Of a stretch of 64,000 nucleotides of DNA, positions 22,586-34,091 are shown one piece after another (the stretch's first letter is position 1; each line of letters starts with the position of its first letter). Position numbers and translations under genes: made by a program. The DNA comes from Mesaphorura yosii (taxonomy: Eukaryota > Arthropoda > Collembola > Poduromorpha > Tullbergiidae): positions 183,257 to 247,256 of the forward strand of contig WIXG01000087.1 in assembly GCA_009869945.1 (NCBI GenBank). Reading direction: 5' to 3'. The notes under the pieces are model-generated. The model worked only from the letters and a program-made list of their open reading frames with translations. It ran no database searches and was not told the origin of the DNA.

Positions 22586-25222
22586 GCGCCTGCCACAGCA
22601 CACGTGCTTAGAAGTGTTTGGTGTCAACTTTGACGTGCTGGCAAACCAAACTGGTCAAACTCTCTTCGACGCACTTGCACAAGCGTTATTTGGTGATTCG
22701 CTGTCCAAGGCAAATGTCGATGAAATTCACGCGGAGACGGTGGACTACATCCTGAATGAAAAATGGGACGTTTACAAAGACTTTGTTCAGAAAACGATAC
22801 TGCGTGAACGGAATGACAAGCCGCCATCGCCGCAAAAGAGTAGCAGCAAAATTCGGAGCAGCAAGGTGTGGACTCCTGCTGAGCTGCCAGACCCAAAGGA
22901 AGAGTTCAAAGCGTGCAGCTTCTCGGAGCAGAATCGCGGGTTCATGCTGGAGCTTTGTGCGGCCGCAGAAAAGTTCCAGTTCACATTTGGCGTAGTCGTT
23001 TTTGAGCCGTTCAAGAACGCCGTGGCACGATCGAACGAGGAAGGCTTCAAACTGGAGTTTTTGCGGGTCGAGCCCGAAGATTTCGTAACGCACGTGTTCA
23101 ACTGTGAGGACTCTGAGATTCTAGACCACGCCTATGTCAAGTACTACTTTCTACAGAGTGCGGACAGCAATGGCGTCCACGAATGGAACTACCTTCAACC
23201 CAAGGGGTATGAACCTTCCTCAAACCATGCACGCTGCAGATTTCTCGCGAAAGAAACGTGATAAGCTACTCGCTCTTTTAGACCATTTTACGAAGTACGA
23301 AATGGCATCTACGACGTGAAATTCAAGCGAGTAGCCAAGTTCCACGATAATATTCTTTACCACGCTAATTTGTTGAGTGATAAGTGAGTTGTGCATTCTC
23401 AATTAGTGCTGAAGGTCTTGGAACCATGAAGTCCATTAGAGAAAGCAATTTTCTCCCGAAACAGGCGACTGCAAACCACGCCAACGCCAAACTCTTCAAA
23501 CTTGCTCAATTACATTGCGCGACTGTCGATGGCGTCGGCTCGGAAGAGGTCCATGGCAAGAATCAGAACGACCATTACAGTCCCAATCGTTCTGGAGCAC
23601 AGCGGTCGAGAATTCTTCTATCGTCAATATGCATACGATGACGGCACGCTATTTTCTATTCTAAATCACTGCCTCTTCGATACTCACGCTGATCACCGAC
23701 TGGGAATTCAGCTCATAATCGCAATGAAAAGAGCCGAGGTCGCCCATTTTGTGGAACCAGTCTCGGAACGAAATGAGACGCTCAACCCTCAGAGAGGATC
23801 TGGACACCAGGCACTACGCTTTTGTAAGTATTTCGACATTGGCGATGTCCACGACTTGAGCATTGCCTCGTCCATCTTCGCATTCTCCTACGAGCTCTTT
23901 CTCCTGGATGACAATATGAACTGGTATTACGAGAGAAAAAAGGGTCCGAAAGGCGGAAGGAGTGAGTTCAAGTCAAGATCAACTGTGCATCTGGTTTTGT
24001 TTGCTCGAACAAACGAACTTAAGTTTGGCATGAAGTGGTATCGGCTGGAGCCGTTGCCGACGGCGATGGTACCGATTTTGGATGAGGACAATGACCAGAA
24101 TGAGGAGGGAGACGATGTGGACTTACAGTTGATGGCCGGAACATCAACCTCGTTCATAGCTGCCACCAGCAGCACTCGGTTCGAAACGGAGGAGGAGGAT
24201 GACAGTGGTCCACAATATTCAGAACCTGAATCGAAGGGAACGCCCTGCAGAGACTCTGATTTGTCGGAGGCGGAGGCGGCAGCATCTGGCCTGTACACAG
24301 ACGAGAAATCTGACGAAAGCCCTCACCCAACCACATCAACGTCGTCCATGTCTTCCGAAGAGGCTCGAGCGAGAATGCCCATCTTCAAAAGCATTCCAAT
24401 TCTCTTTCCCGACGCGCAGGAACCAAAATCGACAAATACAATTCAGATAATTCTGGGTAAACTAAATGAACTAATGAACCAATTAATTTTTTGCAAAAGG
24501 CAAATGACAGCGCGATGAAATGGAAAATTCCATTTGGTTTTAGGCTACATCAAAAAGATATTCAGACTTGACTCAGGACCCGCTCCCACGAAAGTATTCC
24601 TCGTGCCTAAAGTCTACTCGCCCGATAAGGAAATTCATGAAATTGGGCCGGAAATGGCTGAGATCCTAAGCGGGAATATTCCGTGGATTGCATCGATCCC
24701 CGAATCGGAGTACTTCATGGTTACAGCGAATAAGAACAATCCATCCACAATGCTGCCCTTTCTCGCTTTTCACATGGCGAAAGGAAACGATCTGGAGCGC
24801 AGAGACTGGGGAGTGACGAGCAGCAGCGAGAACGAAAACTCAGACCTCAGCCACCATGACGATGACGATGACCTGCCTCGCCTTGAACGTCTTGAAGCAA
24901 TGCAGGACAAAGATACGAACGCGAATGCAGGAGAAGAAGGCTCTGGAGCCACTCCTCCACGTAGGCAGGCGGAATCTTACTGGTACCGAGTTTTGCATCA
25001 AACCATCAGCACAATTACGAGGTAAATTCCAAAATGTCCATCTTTGTAAACAATGCACACGCCTTCGCTTTGTTGGCTAAGTGGGTAATAAGGCCACTTA
25101 TTCTTTTATGAATTATGAATTGATTTCATTGTTTTCTTGGCAGATTGAGCACTTCGGTTGGGCATAGAGTTCGGACGCTGTTTGTCAGAAATAATAGAGT
25201 TCACCTAGTCGGGGAAGCCTAG
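22586..25222 (+). CDS. Tandem OTU-like domain protein lacking catalytic cysteines (5' end uncertain)
   Basis: Exons 22586-23206, 23282-23383, 23465-24456, 24544-25021 and 25144-25222 join in frame to at least 756 residues. The first exon opens mid-codon after an acceptor, so a start exon lies upstream; an ATG at 22392 with a weak donor near 22484 fits in phase but is unproven. Domain 1 begins TGQTLFDALAQALFGDSLSK and continues IHAETVDYILNEKWDVYKDF, closely following the OTU pattern DGNCLFRALxxQLxG...LRxxVVDYI. Domain 2 begins YDDGTLFSILNHCLF. In both, the OTU catalytic Cys position is Thr. Later parts resemble the WGxxxELxALA helix (FMLELCAAAEKF; VHDLSIASSIFAF) and the HYxxL end (HEWNYLQ; KWYRLEPL). 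The C-terminus is acidic and disordered, with a DDDDD run. OTU proteins are deubiquitinases; this one is inferred to be an inactive ubiquitin-binding or scaffold form. Confidence 0.65.
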
Positions 25223-25448
25223 ATATATTATATTGAAGCCTGAATGCAATGAGTGCTTTTATATACCAGTTTTATCGCACCAATAATTTCTTGTAAAGCA
25301 ACCGCCTGTCTCGTCTCGCGTAAGCCCTGTTGCACACGCAAAATCGGAACCTTTATTCTTTAAGTGTAATTACCGACGTTAAAGTTTGGTCTTCCGTTTC
25401 CGCCGTTTGGCCTTCATCAGTCCAGTTTAGAAACTACATTGCTCCAAG

Positions 25449-26629
25449 ATGGATTTGATCCTGCTCTGCGTTTGTGGCGTTGCTCTAATTGCTCTGTGCG
25501 CCCTAAATCGCCAGCGTAATCCGAGCAACTTTCCGCCAGGTACAATTTGGCGAATTCGATTCGTGAGTCGTGTTATCATACTTTGCATTGTTGCTGTTCT
25601 TTTCCAATCAACAGGTCCGTGGGGCTTTTCGCTGGTCGGCCACCTCCCACTTCTCGGTTTGGAGTCACATACGAAGGCTATGTCTTTGATCCCAAAGTAT
25701 GGCCCCATTCTCGTTGTTAAACTAGGCTCATATCCCACTGTAATTATTTCCAACTACGAACTCGCTAAAGAAGTGCTCAACGACCCGGCCTTCAACCGAC
25801 GTCCCCAGTTTCAAGTTTTCTTGGAGCCATTCGGCGGCTCTGAAGGCCTCGTTTTCTCAACTGGGCGAACATGGAAAGAGTAACGCACGTTCACTCACTG
25901 AAGTCTAAAGGAGTTGGACGGATTTTGAACACACTCCATTGAGATTAGCATCAGCAAACAGGCACAAAAACTGGTTTGTCTAATAAGAGCAGAGGAAGGG
26001 CGTCCTATCAGCACCTACACACGGTTCAACGTGGCCATACTGAACATCTTCTGGGCAATCGTCGCCGGGGAACCCTTGTCGTAGGAGAACCCAGAAGTCC
26101 AGTGGCTCGTGCGGATCCTGAGCATTGCCTTCTCCGAGTCAAATGTGGCTACGGCTCTCTGCATGTTCATGCCTTTGTCACGATCAAAGGCTGCCGGACT
26201 CTGGAGTCAGCCGGTCAGCCGGAGAGAGTCCGTGCGGATCATGCGTGTGGCATGGGTAGGCAGACTTCGGAGTCTTGATGGTAGAGTCCGGAGTCACATA
26301 CTCTGAGCAGTAGAGAGTCCAGTGAAGTCGAGTCTGAGACGCCGACCCTTGTTTTCGGCCGTACCATGCAGTTCCCATGAGAAGAACTTCCGAGCTCTTG
26401 TGAGTAGGGATTTACTACCATGAATTAATCCCTCTCTTGACATTCTTCGTAACAGTGGTTGCACACTGCTTTTGTCTCAGCCAGGAATACGACACTTTTT
26501 GGAATATTCCAGGCTTTTCGCGTGGAGTTGGAGCCAGATTTATCTGCACCGTCTCTGGACCCGCAGCGGGCTGGAGCGACGCTTTGTCCGAAGCCTCATA
26601 AACTTGTCTTCCAGTCGCGAGGACCTTAA
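25449..26629 (+). pseudogene. Cytochrome P450 pseudogene, CYP2-clan type
   Basis: Exon 1 (25449-25539) encodes a hydrophobic anchor (MDLILLCVCGVALIALCAL) and a proline-rich hinge. It splices (CCAG|GT...CAG|GT) to exon 2 from 25615, giving PPGPWGFSLVGHLPLLGLE, then KYGPILVVKLGSYPTVIISN and FGGSEGLVFSTGRTWKE, all typical of P450 helices A to C. The same frame then runs on with clear P450 sequence (YTRFNVAILNIFWAIVAGEP; LVRILSIAFSESNVATALCM) to about 26190, but it is broken by in-frame stops at 25881, 25899, 25926 and 26082. The C-terminal exon (26456-26629, SLDPQRAGATLCPKPHKLVF) follows a usable acceptor. The part carrying the I helix, ExxR and heme-cysteine loop is missing. The gene cannot encode a P450. 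It lies 226 bp downstream of the OTU-like gene on the same strand. Confidence 0.88.
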
Positions 26630-26986
26630 TTTGACAGATTAATCAGTTAGAGTGACTTGTTAAGCGTAACATAGGGCTGAGTGAACCATTAGTCATTGAG
26701 AAGTTAATTAAAATCGTTCGTACATCACTCACTCGATCTTAGTTCGGTGCGAGTGCGAGTTATGAACATGCGAACGCTTTCAACTCCATCAACAACGGTT
26801 GTCAACTTGAAGTGAGGTTGGCAATTGGTGGGTTTGTGGTGGAGTGTGCAAGTTTTAAACGCACGTGCTTCCCTGTCGAGGCAAGACGTTAGCTACTCGG
26901 AAACCTCGCCAGCGTTTATCACCCTGTTTTTGACGAATTCCAATCAGTAATTCAGGAATAGATACTGGACGAGGGACGTAGACATC
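26630..26986. promoter_or_regulatory. NOL11 upstream region
   Basis: This 357-bp gap separates the P450 relic from the NOL11 start codon and must hold the NOL11 promoter and 5' UTR. No TATA box in a convincing place is seen. No coding frame of interest is present. Confidence 0.4.
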
Positions 26987-29316
26987 ATGGCCAAGTTACT
27001 GCCACCATTCATATTGTGCCCATTGGCCGAAAGGAAGGAGTTTCTCGGAGTCAGTTCAGAACATCAAGAAAATAAAGTCATCTTGACAATTGGGAAGAAT
27101 ATTGCCATCAGATATCATGTAAGCGTTATCACTTGTCTTGGCATTTCCTTTCTGAGTTTGTCTTAGATTGTGAGCAATAAATTGATTCTGAATGTAAAGG
27201 TCCTGGAGCAAAAGCAGGAAGTAAGTTGGATTTCCACTCGCCATTGGTTCACTTCGCGTGTCGTATATTGTGCAGATCTAGAAAAATATGCAGCAGTTAT
27301 AGATTACAACACTCTTATTCTTTTTGACGAGAATGACTCCAACCTAAGTGAAATGAAGAAGTACAAGGTAATTTAATACTACTACTATTAGTTGGATATT
27401 CTGTTAGATCTTTTTGCTAATTGTTCAAGTTTGTCTTTGCAGTTTTCTAAACCAATTGCCGAGTTGAAACCAACGAAATCCTTTGGAACCATGATCATCT
27501 TCAAGAATGGGGCGGTCAAGAGTTTATCTCATGCCATCGGATTAAAGAAACAAACATTGGAGTTGGAACTGAAAGATGTAGTCAATACTGCGGACGAGGT
27601 TCTTTTGCAGGTGGAAATAGTAGAAAAGAGAAATCAGGCGATATTGATAGTCGGATTTACAAATGAAGCCCAGGTACTTGAGCCTATGAATTTTGTTTTT
27701 GTTCATGTCATTCGGGTCTCTGATGCGCATTGCCTTCTCATTAGACGACTGACAAATGCGGCATGGACAAACTGAAAAGAGTGAAAGTGATTCTTCTGGA
27801 TCTTCGCGGAATTAATTCCGCAGCATCAGTATCTCAGAATTCCAAAGTGAATATTGGCAAGATTATTGAAAAAGACGATGACCATATTTTAGGCTTCGCG
27901 GTGAATAGTTTCTCAGAGATGGGTACCAGTTTGATTTTTTTATGTAAGTCCTCTAATCTGTAAATCTTGCGCCGGTAGTGCACAATACGCCGATAAGTAT
28001 TAGAATGTCCGAACTATCTTGCTCCTCTTTTAGGCTCTGACGGATACTTGTATCAGGAACTATTAATGGCGCCTGTCCACGAAGCCGACGAGAAATTATC
28101 AACTAATCAACAGAACGCGTCCACAAAAGTCGCTCAATTAGAAAAATATGTCAGCAGTTCCCATGCCGTGATAATAGAACCGTTAGATGCATCATCCGTG
28201 ATTATTTACGGCTGTGATCCATCCGAGGAAGGAGCTTGTGTACTTATCTACGACATTAATTACAACATTTTAATTACGAAACAGTCAGTTAAGTTGTACA
28301 GTTCGCCGCCCATGATGTCAAGAGTTGGTTCTCATATTTTTGTGCCCGTTGGCCTTCATATACTGGTCATAGGCCTCAAGTTTACACAATCTCGCCTATC
28401 GGCAGTCGTTGGAAAACATCAGATTCAAGAAACAGATTTATTCGAGAAGAGGGACCCGTTCATCCAGCCTTGGTACTCCCTGACTGAAAATTTTGACGTC
28501 AAAAAGCTTATGAACGGAGACATGGGTCAATCTGAAATGGACGTTGAAATGTCTTCCTCAACGAAAGGATTTGAAAATATTTACAAATTAGTAAAAATTC
28601 TAGAAAAAGATGGACAGCCAGAATCTATGTAAGTTGAATTCTTTCTTGCAACTCATTTGCATTTGTCAGAGGCGAAGATTAAAACGATGAATTTTTGCAG
28701 GATTTGTGGTCAAATAATTCCGCAGATCATTGAAGAAGGAAATACGGAAGCACTAAAATGGATTAATAACTACTTTTATGACATCCCGGAGTCAGCGTTG
28801 GTGTCCATCTTAGCATTTTTAATGACGTCGTCAGAAGACGAAGACAACCCGCTGGAGGGAAGCTCATCTTCTGGGAAGGCATGCCCAAATAGCGAACTGA
28901 TCAACCAAATGTTGGAACGAAATTTCGACCAAAGACAGCTTCTTCACGAATTCCGACGACTGGATTTTGAAACTGTCAAAATGTTCTTGCAGTATTTTTG
29001 GCAAAGAATGAACGAGTTGTGGAATGTTAAAGTTGTTTGTGACAATGACGAAATGGAAAGTGGCAACCACCGTGAATTGCTGCAGATTTTTAAATGGACT
29101 TGCATAGTTTTCGACGCGCAGTATCCACAATTTGTTAGTAAAAATGAAACTGAACTAATTGATAAGATATTCCAATTCATAAATGAGAAGTTCAAGTTAA
29201 TGCAAGAGGTCGAGAGTATAGAGCCATTGCTGACCCTAATTTTGTCGAAAATATCGTATGAGCCACAGCCAGCACGGAATACAAAGTATCGTGTCGAGAC
29301 TGTTACGTTTGAATAG
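26987..29316 (+). CDS. NOL11: Nucleolar protein 11, SSU processome / UTP-A (t-UTP) component
   Basis: Six exons (26987-27118, 27167-27367, 27443-27673, 27745-27943, 28034-28628, 28701-29316) join in frame to 657 residues, compared with about 719 in human. NOL11 is the metazoan partner of UTP4/cirhin, needed for rDNA transcription and early 18S rRNA processing in the nucleolus. The N-terminal half is a beta-propeller-like region (ILTIGKNIAIRYHI, YAAVIDYNTLILFD) that includes SDGYLYQELL, matching the human SDGCIYETL segment. The helical C-terminal half has DIPESALVSILAFLMTSSED, LLHEFRRLDFETVKMFLQYF and WTCIVFDAQYPQFV, each corresponding to human NOL11 in the same order. All introns are 48-90 bp with standard ends. 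The likely poly(A) signal is ATTAAA at 29403-29408, which lies inside the 3' region of the convergent UQCRC2. Confidence 0.9.
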
Positions 29317-29522
29317 CACATTGTCTATGTAAGGTTTTAATCATTACTTATCATAATACAACAATAATAGGGCCAATTTTATACAAGAAATTCTATGTTT
29401 GAATTAAAAGTTTTACATTGACATTAGATTCTTCGCTGTCTGCTCGCCGTTTGCATTTTTCTATCGACTAACGAAGAGTGTAGTGGATTACAATTACAAG
29501 CTTGACTCAATTGTGTGTCTGC
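29317..29522. terminator. Shared 3' region of convergent NOL11 and UQCRC2
   Basis: Only 206 bp separate the two stop codons. A plus-strand ATTAAA at 29403-29408 (NOL11) and a minus-strand ATTAAA at 29341-29336 (UQCRC2) are the best poly(A) signals seen. If both are used, the mature 3' UTRs overlap antisense by roughly 100 bp. Confidence 0.45.
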
Positions 29523-31459
29523 CTACTTGATCTCGTCCAAGTATGGCACGTTGGAAATATTTCCGTAAGCAGCCATCACCAACTTTCCTCCACTCTTCTT
29601 AAGAACCTGGTAGAAAGAATCAAATTTTCAATTCGGCAGAAGAAATGGAGTCAAGAAGGCAAGGGCAAAGATAATCAACTTACGCTATTCAAATCGCCTG
29701 CGCTCACTGAATCAATCAGACTGAAGAGTTCTGTGGTTGAAGCCACTTTCTTGTTGAACAGGCTTTGAAGTCCCATGTCATCCAGCAGACCTGCGTCGGT
29801 ATCTAGGATGGAACCAACGTCGGTTTTTAGAATATTTTTTGCACGACTAGCTTCTTCCTCAGTAAAACTGGCAGTACGCAGAACCTCCGCTGCCTTTCTG
29901 GTGGCCTGCAATTGATTTATACATTTTTAAAATGATCGAATAGAAGAAACGGGCAGGCATACTTGTTCAATGCAGCAGGAGGATGCAACCAGGTAGGCTC
30001 CAACAATTCCAGAATCAGTGTAGCTAGCGCTGAAACCTTTTAACACCAAAAAAGGGCCATGCCACCATGACTGAAACTTTCTGACGTGCAATTATACAAG
30101 GCATTCGAATACCTGTGGCGAGGCTTTCTTTAGGAGTATTTCGGGAAATGACGTCTAGTTTCCCACCCGGATTCATTCCTCTCTTTGTTCGAGCTCCAAC
30201 ACCAAGCGCCCGGTGAACAAGCGCTGCTGCAATGACATCCTTTGGTTTGGATAGTCTGGTGAATTATTTAACTTAGCTTAATAAGCTCTAGTATATGAAG
30301 TCATTAATGGCCATTTCAATTCAACTTACGGCGCTCCTTCAAAGCCAAGTGTAACGTACGCCAAGTCACTGCCGGACTCTTTTCTGATTTCAGCTCCATA
30401 ATAAAACTTTGAAGCCTCGACGGCTCGACTACTAGATTCTTTCAGGTTTAGTTGCTTAGCAAATGCGACAACACTATCATGAGGCAGCCCAAGTCCAACT
30501 ACACTTGCTTCAATAAAATTGGAGTTGACGTGTTCTTGCAGCTGCATTTTAAAAGTAACATCGTTGTTCTCCACTTTTCAACGGATTCTCCTAATGCTTA
30601 CCAAGTCGGTGCTATGCTTCCCAACCATGAATTTCGGGCTGTACAATGAATTGCCCAAGCCCCTCCTGAACGCCGCCTTGTGCAATCGTTCGAGAACGCG
30701 AACCTCAGGTGGACGATTGACTCGATCAAGTTGGAGTCTGGGCAAATGATCTTCCAACTCCCAAGGCTTGAAAGCCTGATTTACGCTTGCATCATGGAGG
30801 AATTTTTCCAAAGAGCCTCTAAATTTTCGAGAATATGTCAACAGAGAGGTCAAACTTGAGCTTCACGGGACAATAGCTAGCAGCAGAGTTATCTGACTAC
30901 TCTTACATTTTGTCTCTCGTAGTTTCTAGAGTATAAGCAACGTGCTCCCTCCCCGCAGTACAATACAAATTTCCACCATTGAAATCAATGTTTCGTGAAA
31001 TTCCGAATTGAGAAGCGCCAGTGGTTCCCAATCCAGCGTAAACTCTTAGAGCATGAACAGTACCCGGCTTCTTCTCAAAGCGTGAACCGGCCCTGGGAAG
31101 ATTTTTAATTCTTGTCATACTCATTTAGATCATCTTCGCATGTAGTTTAATTTAAGCTATTCCAATTACTTACTTGAAGTAAACCGCTAGTTTGGCTAAC
31201 GCTTGATTTGTTTCAATTGAGGACACAACCACATTGCCGACCACAGTTGTTTTTAGTTCTTCTCTGGGGGTCAGTGTAGCCTTTGAGGGTTGGCTTTTTG
31301 GCTGAGCTGCTGCGGCAGCAGCAAATCCTCTGGCATTGTTGATCTGTTGCAGAGCATAGAGTTTCAATGATTTCTTAAACAGGGAAAAAGCAACTTGCAA
31401 AATTTTACCTTCAGACAACGAAGATACGGAGCTACGGCAGTGGTTGGTGGGAGGGCCAT
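29523..31459 (-). CDS. UQCRC2: Cytochrome b-c1 complex core protein 2, mitochondrial
   Basis: Nine exons (31459-31409, 31343-31174, 31092-30907, 30818-30602, 30541-30330, 30255-30113, 30036-29963, 29905-29684, 29606-29523) join in frame to 452 residues, against 453 in human. The protein is a core subunit of respiratory complex III on the matrix side, related to the mitochondrial processing peptidase alpha subunit. An Ala/Arg-rich N-terminus (MALPPTTAVAPYLRCLK, then NARGFAAAAAA) is a matrix-targeting presequence. The M16-type fold is visible as KLAVYFKAGSRFEKKPGTVH, LYCTAGREHVAYTLETTRDK, LGLPHDSVVAFAKQL and ARAKNILKTDVGSIL-like segments. As expected for core 2, no HxxEH zinc site is present. 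An acceptor at about 31484 and a donor at 31580 point to a 5' UTR intron. The gene faces SURF6 head-to-head. Confidence 0.93.
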
Positions 31460-32131
31460 GACTTGCCTTCACCAGGTGGAACCTAGACAAAAAGCTTTCT
31501 TGAAATTCTAAATCTTGACAGGGCTAAGTAATCAGTCTGTCTGCCTAATGCTGAATGAACTGGACGTTTCGACGTCTTACCTGCGCTATTAGACGAACAG
31601 ATAAACCCGACCAAACTCTACTAACTGTTAACCCTTCAGAAACCTACAAAGTCACTCCAACCGAAGAGCCTTGGAGGCCTTGATTACTTAATTCACTAAA
31701 ATTCCAGTAAGGAGCAGATAGACTAAATTCACAATTCTTCAAACCGTACCTCTCGCTTTCCTTGAACACACTACAGTGAAGATGTGCAGAAAGGAATGCT
31801 TTTCCGAATCCTTTTGAGAGCGCACTGCGGGTAAATTAAATGGGCACGGTACCCACATGTTGAGAAAAGAAATTCCCAGTAAGCCAAACGTTGGAAATTG
31901 GAATACTATCACCTTTGTCCGTCTCGAACATAAACGACTAGCCACAACCACAAAGAATTGAATTGCAACTTACTAGTGGAAGATTCACGATTACAAATAC
32001 AAGGTAAATGCTTCTCATTTCATGTTTGATGATTGGATTCATTTTCATCGTCCATTTAATTTAGGGCTTCAACAATCCACAGATAGCAGATTCGTTCTAC
32101 GCCAGGCGTCAGCCGACGATTCTGAATCAGC
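31460..32131. promoter_or_regulatory. Head-to-head promoter region between UQCRC2 and SURF6
   Basis: The two start codons point away from each other across 672 bp. Each gene seems to have a 5' UTR intron: UQCRC2 at about 31580-31483 (CAG|GTAAGACG ... TTGTCTAG), SURF6 at 32004-32064 (AAG|GTAAAT ... AATTTAG). That leaves only about 400 bp for a shared promoter. No TATA box stands out. Short open frames here have no coding character. Confidence 0.5.
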
Positions 32132-33808
32132 ATGTGCAGTTCCAACACGACAGTAGATACCAGAAGCACGAAAAGGTCTAAGCCCAAAGAGCCAGAAGTT
32201 AATGACGATCATTCTCAAGGTACGCGACGCTCATTTTATATACTTGTTGTTCGCACCTCATATTTTGTGAAGTCTTGAGTCCTGACTACCTGATTTGTGA
32301 ACTCATTTGTGGTACATGTAGGTGTCACCTCAAAAGGAAAAATTGACGAAAGTGGAAATGTTGCCAAGACGTCGAAGATAGCTAAGAAGAAAGAAAAAAA
32401 TAAAATCAATAAGCAAAAGAGGAAAGAGCGCCTCAGGTTACAGAAGTTACAGAGATTACAGAAGTTGAATAACTCCAAGCCGAGGCAAGAGCATGTGAAA
32501 AATCTTAAAATGGCAAGTCGTGCTGATGTAAAAGTCAAAGCTCCTCATGAGAAACTACAGAAGGGACATGGCGTACAATTTCACGGAAAACTTTCGAAGC
32601 AATTCCATAAAGTTTTCGAAGAAGAGCGGCAATTTATTGCGAATGTCATGAAACGTGTGCCTAAGGTCGGTCACAATGAAGAGAATTTAGAAGATTACTT
32701 GCTTGAATCCGACGAAAGCGAAGTTGAACTGAGTATCCTGACTGAATCGACTAAAAAGAGGAAGCACGTTAAAAATGGCTCAAGTTTGGATGACGTTAGC
32801 GCCAATGCAGAGGAAATTGATACGGACAGTGATGATACTGACAACGAAGCAAAGAAGCGAAGACAATTTTTGCAGAGTTTAGAAGCGATTAAGCAAAATA
32901 AAAAAGTTAAATCTGAATCTGAAGAAGTAAGTAGAGAAGAGTTGAAGGCGAGGTTAGCTGCTAAACTTGAGGCGATCCGTAAAGGTGAGGCAATATATAC
33001 GAAAGTTAACCTATACTCAGATTCTAACTCAATTCGCTCAACGCAGAGAACGAGAGGACCTCAACCAAACCCAAGAAGAAAAAGAAGAAAGACAAACAAT
33101 CGGACGATAAGAAGAAACAGAAACAGTTTATTTCAAAGCCAAATCCTAACGTTACGAATAATAAGACTGGCAAAATTAATGTAAAAGATGATACTGCTTC
33201 TATTAGCAGCACATCTTCGTCAATTGAACAGAAGACTCCATTGAGAAAGAATCAAGTTGTCAAATCCAATGGCCAAGTCGTGTATTCCAAGTTCGACTTT
33301 ATTTCGGATGACAAGTACTATAATACTAAGCAATATAGCGAGAGAAAGGCCGGGCCTAAGCCTGAAGAGCTTTTAAAGAAAGTTGAAAAGCACGAGAAGA
33401 AAGTTGAAAAGCTGGAATCGACTGGGAAAATTTCAGAAGCTCTTGCGATGACGGATGAGGCGAAATGGGCGACAGCAATGAAAAGAGCACAGGGCGAAAA
33501 AGTGCGCGATGATCCCACATTGCTCAAGAAGACAATCAAGAAGGAAAGCAAATTAAAAGATGTAAGTAATTAGTCGATTAAGCCTTTGGCCGGTTTTTCC
33601 AAACCAAAAACGTGATCCTCTGAACTGAACATTCACTGATTCACTCTTTGAACAGGTGAAACGTAAGAAATGGAAGGAGCGAATAGATCACGTCGAGAAA
33701 CAGAAGCAAAAGGTACAGGAAAAGCGCCAATCCAATATTCAACAGAGGAAAGACGAAAAGAAGAAGCGTGCCCTCAAACTACAGAGAAAGCGAGGCAGAA
33801 TAGCTTAG
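32132..33808 (+). CDS. SURF6: Surfeit locus protein 6 homologue (SURF6/Rrp14), nucleolar
   Basis: Four exons (32132-32219, 32322-32984, 33047-33561, 33656-33808) join in frame to 472 residues, longer than the 361 of human because of acidic and lysine-rich inserts. SURF6/Rrp14 is a nucleolar nucleic-acid-binding protein needed for pre-rRNA processing of both ribosomal subunits. Diagnostic segments are SREELKARLAAKLEAIRK at the end of exon 2, VVYSKFDF in exon 3, and a C-terminal basic helix with KWATAMKRAQGEKVRDDPTL, KKWKERIDHVEKQKQK and a final RKDEKKKRALKLQRKRG. The middle has Ser/Asp-rich acidic tracts (DTDSDDTDNEAKKR). The start was chosen because the first short exon reads in frame to a good donor (CAAG|GTACGC). 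A poly(A) signal AATAAA lies at 33912-33917. It is convergent with SLC35E1. Confidence 0.9.
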
Positions 33809-34091
33809 AATTACTCAGAGCGTACGTTTTCCCACTTATACTTGACTACGAAACGAGTTCATAATATTTGTAAGTGTTATTAAGGAGCATGTTATTATTC
33901 GATAGCTTGTAAATAAAATCTATGATTGTTGAATAATGTCTTTTGCATCCGCTTTATTTGAGACAATAAATTTCAGAATCATAATTTATCATTTACATGC
34001 GATTTGCAATACGTCAAGTAAAACTCGTAATGTCGTAATTATCGTGTCAAAGTCGGCAAAATATAAAATACTTCGTCAAAAATAAAATTCC
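33809..34091. terminator. Shared 3' region of convergent SURF6 and SLC35E1
   Basis: The stops lie 283 bp apart. A plus-strand AATAAA at 33912-33917 serves SURF6, and a minus-strand AATAAA at 33958-33953 serves SLC35E1. Cleavage about 10-25 bp after each signal would make the two 3' ends abut or overlap slightly. Confidence 0.45.

Noticed and set aside
22624-23101. Minus-strand frames of 90-135 codons opposite the OTU-like exon
   Set aside because: They are shadows of the plus-strand coding exon, which has splice support and a recognisable pattern.
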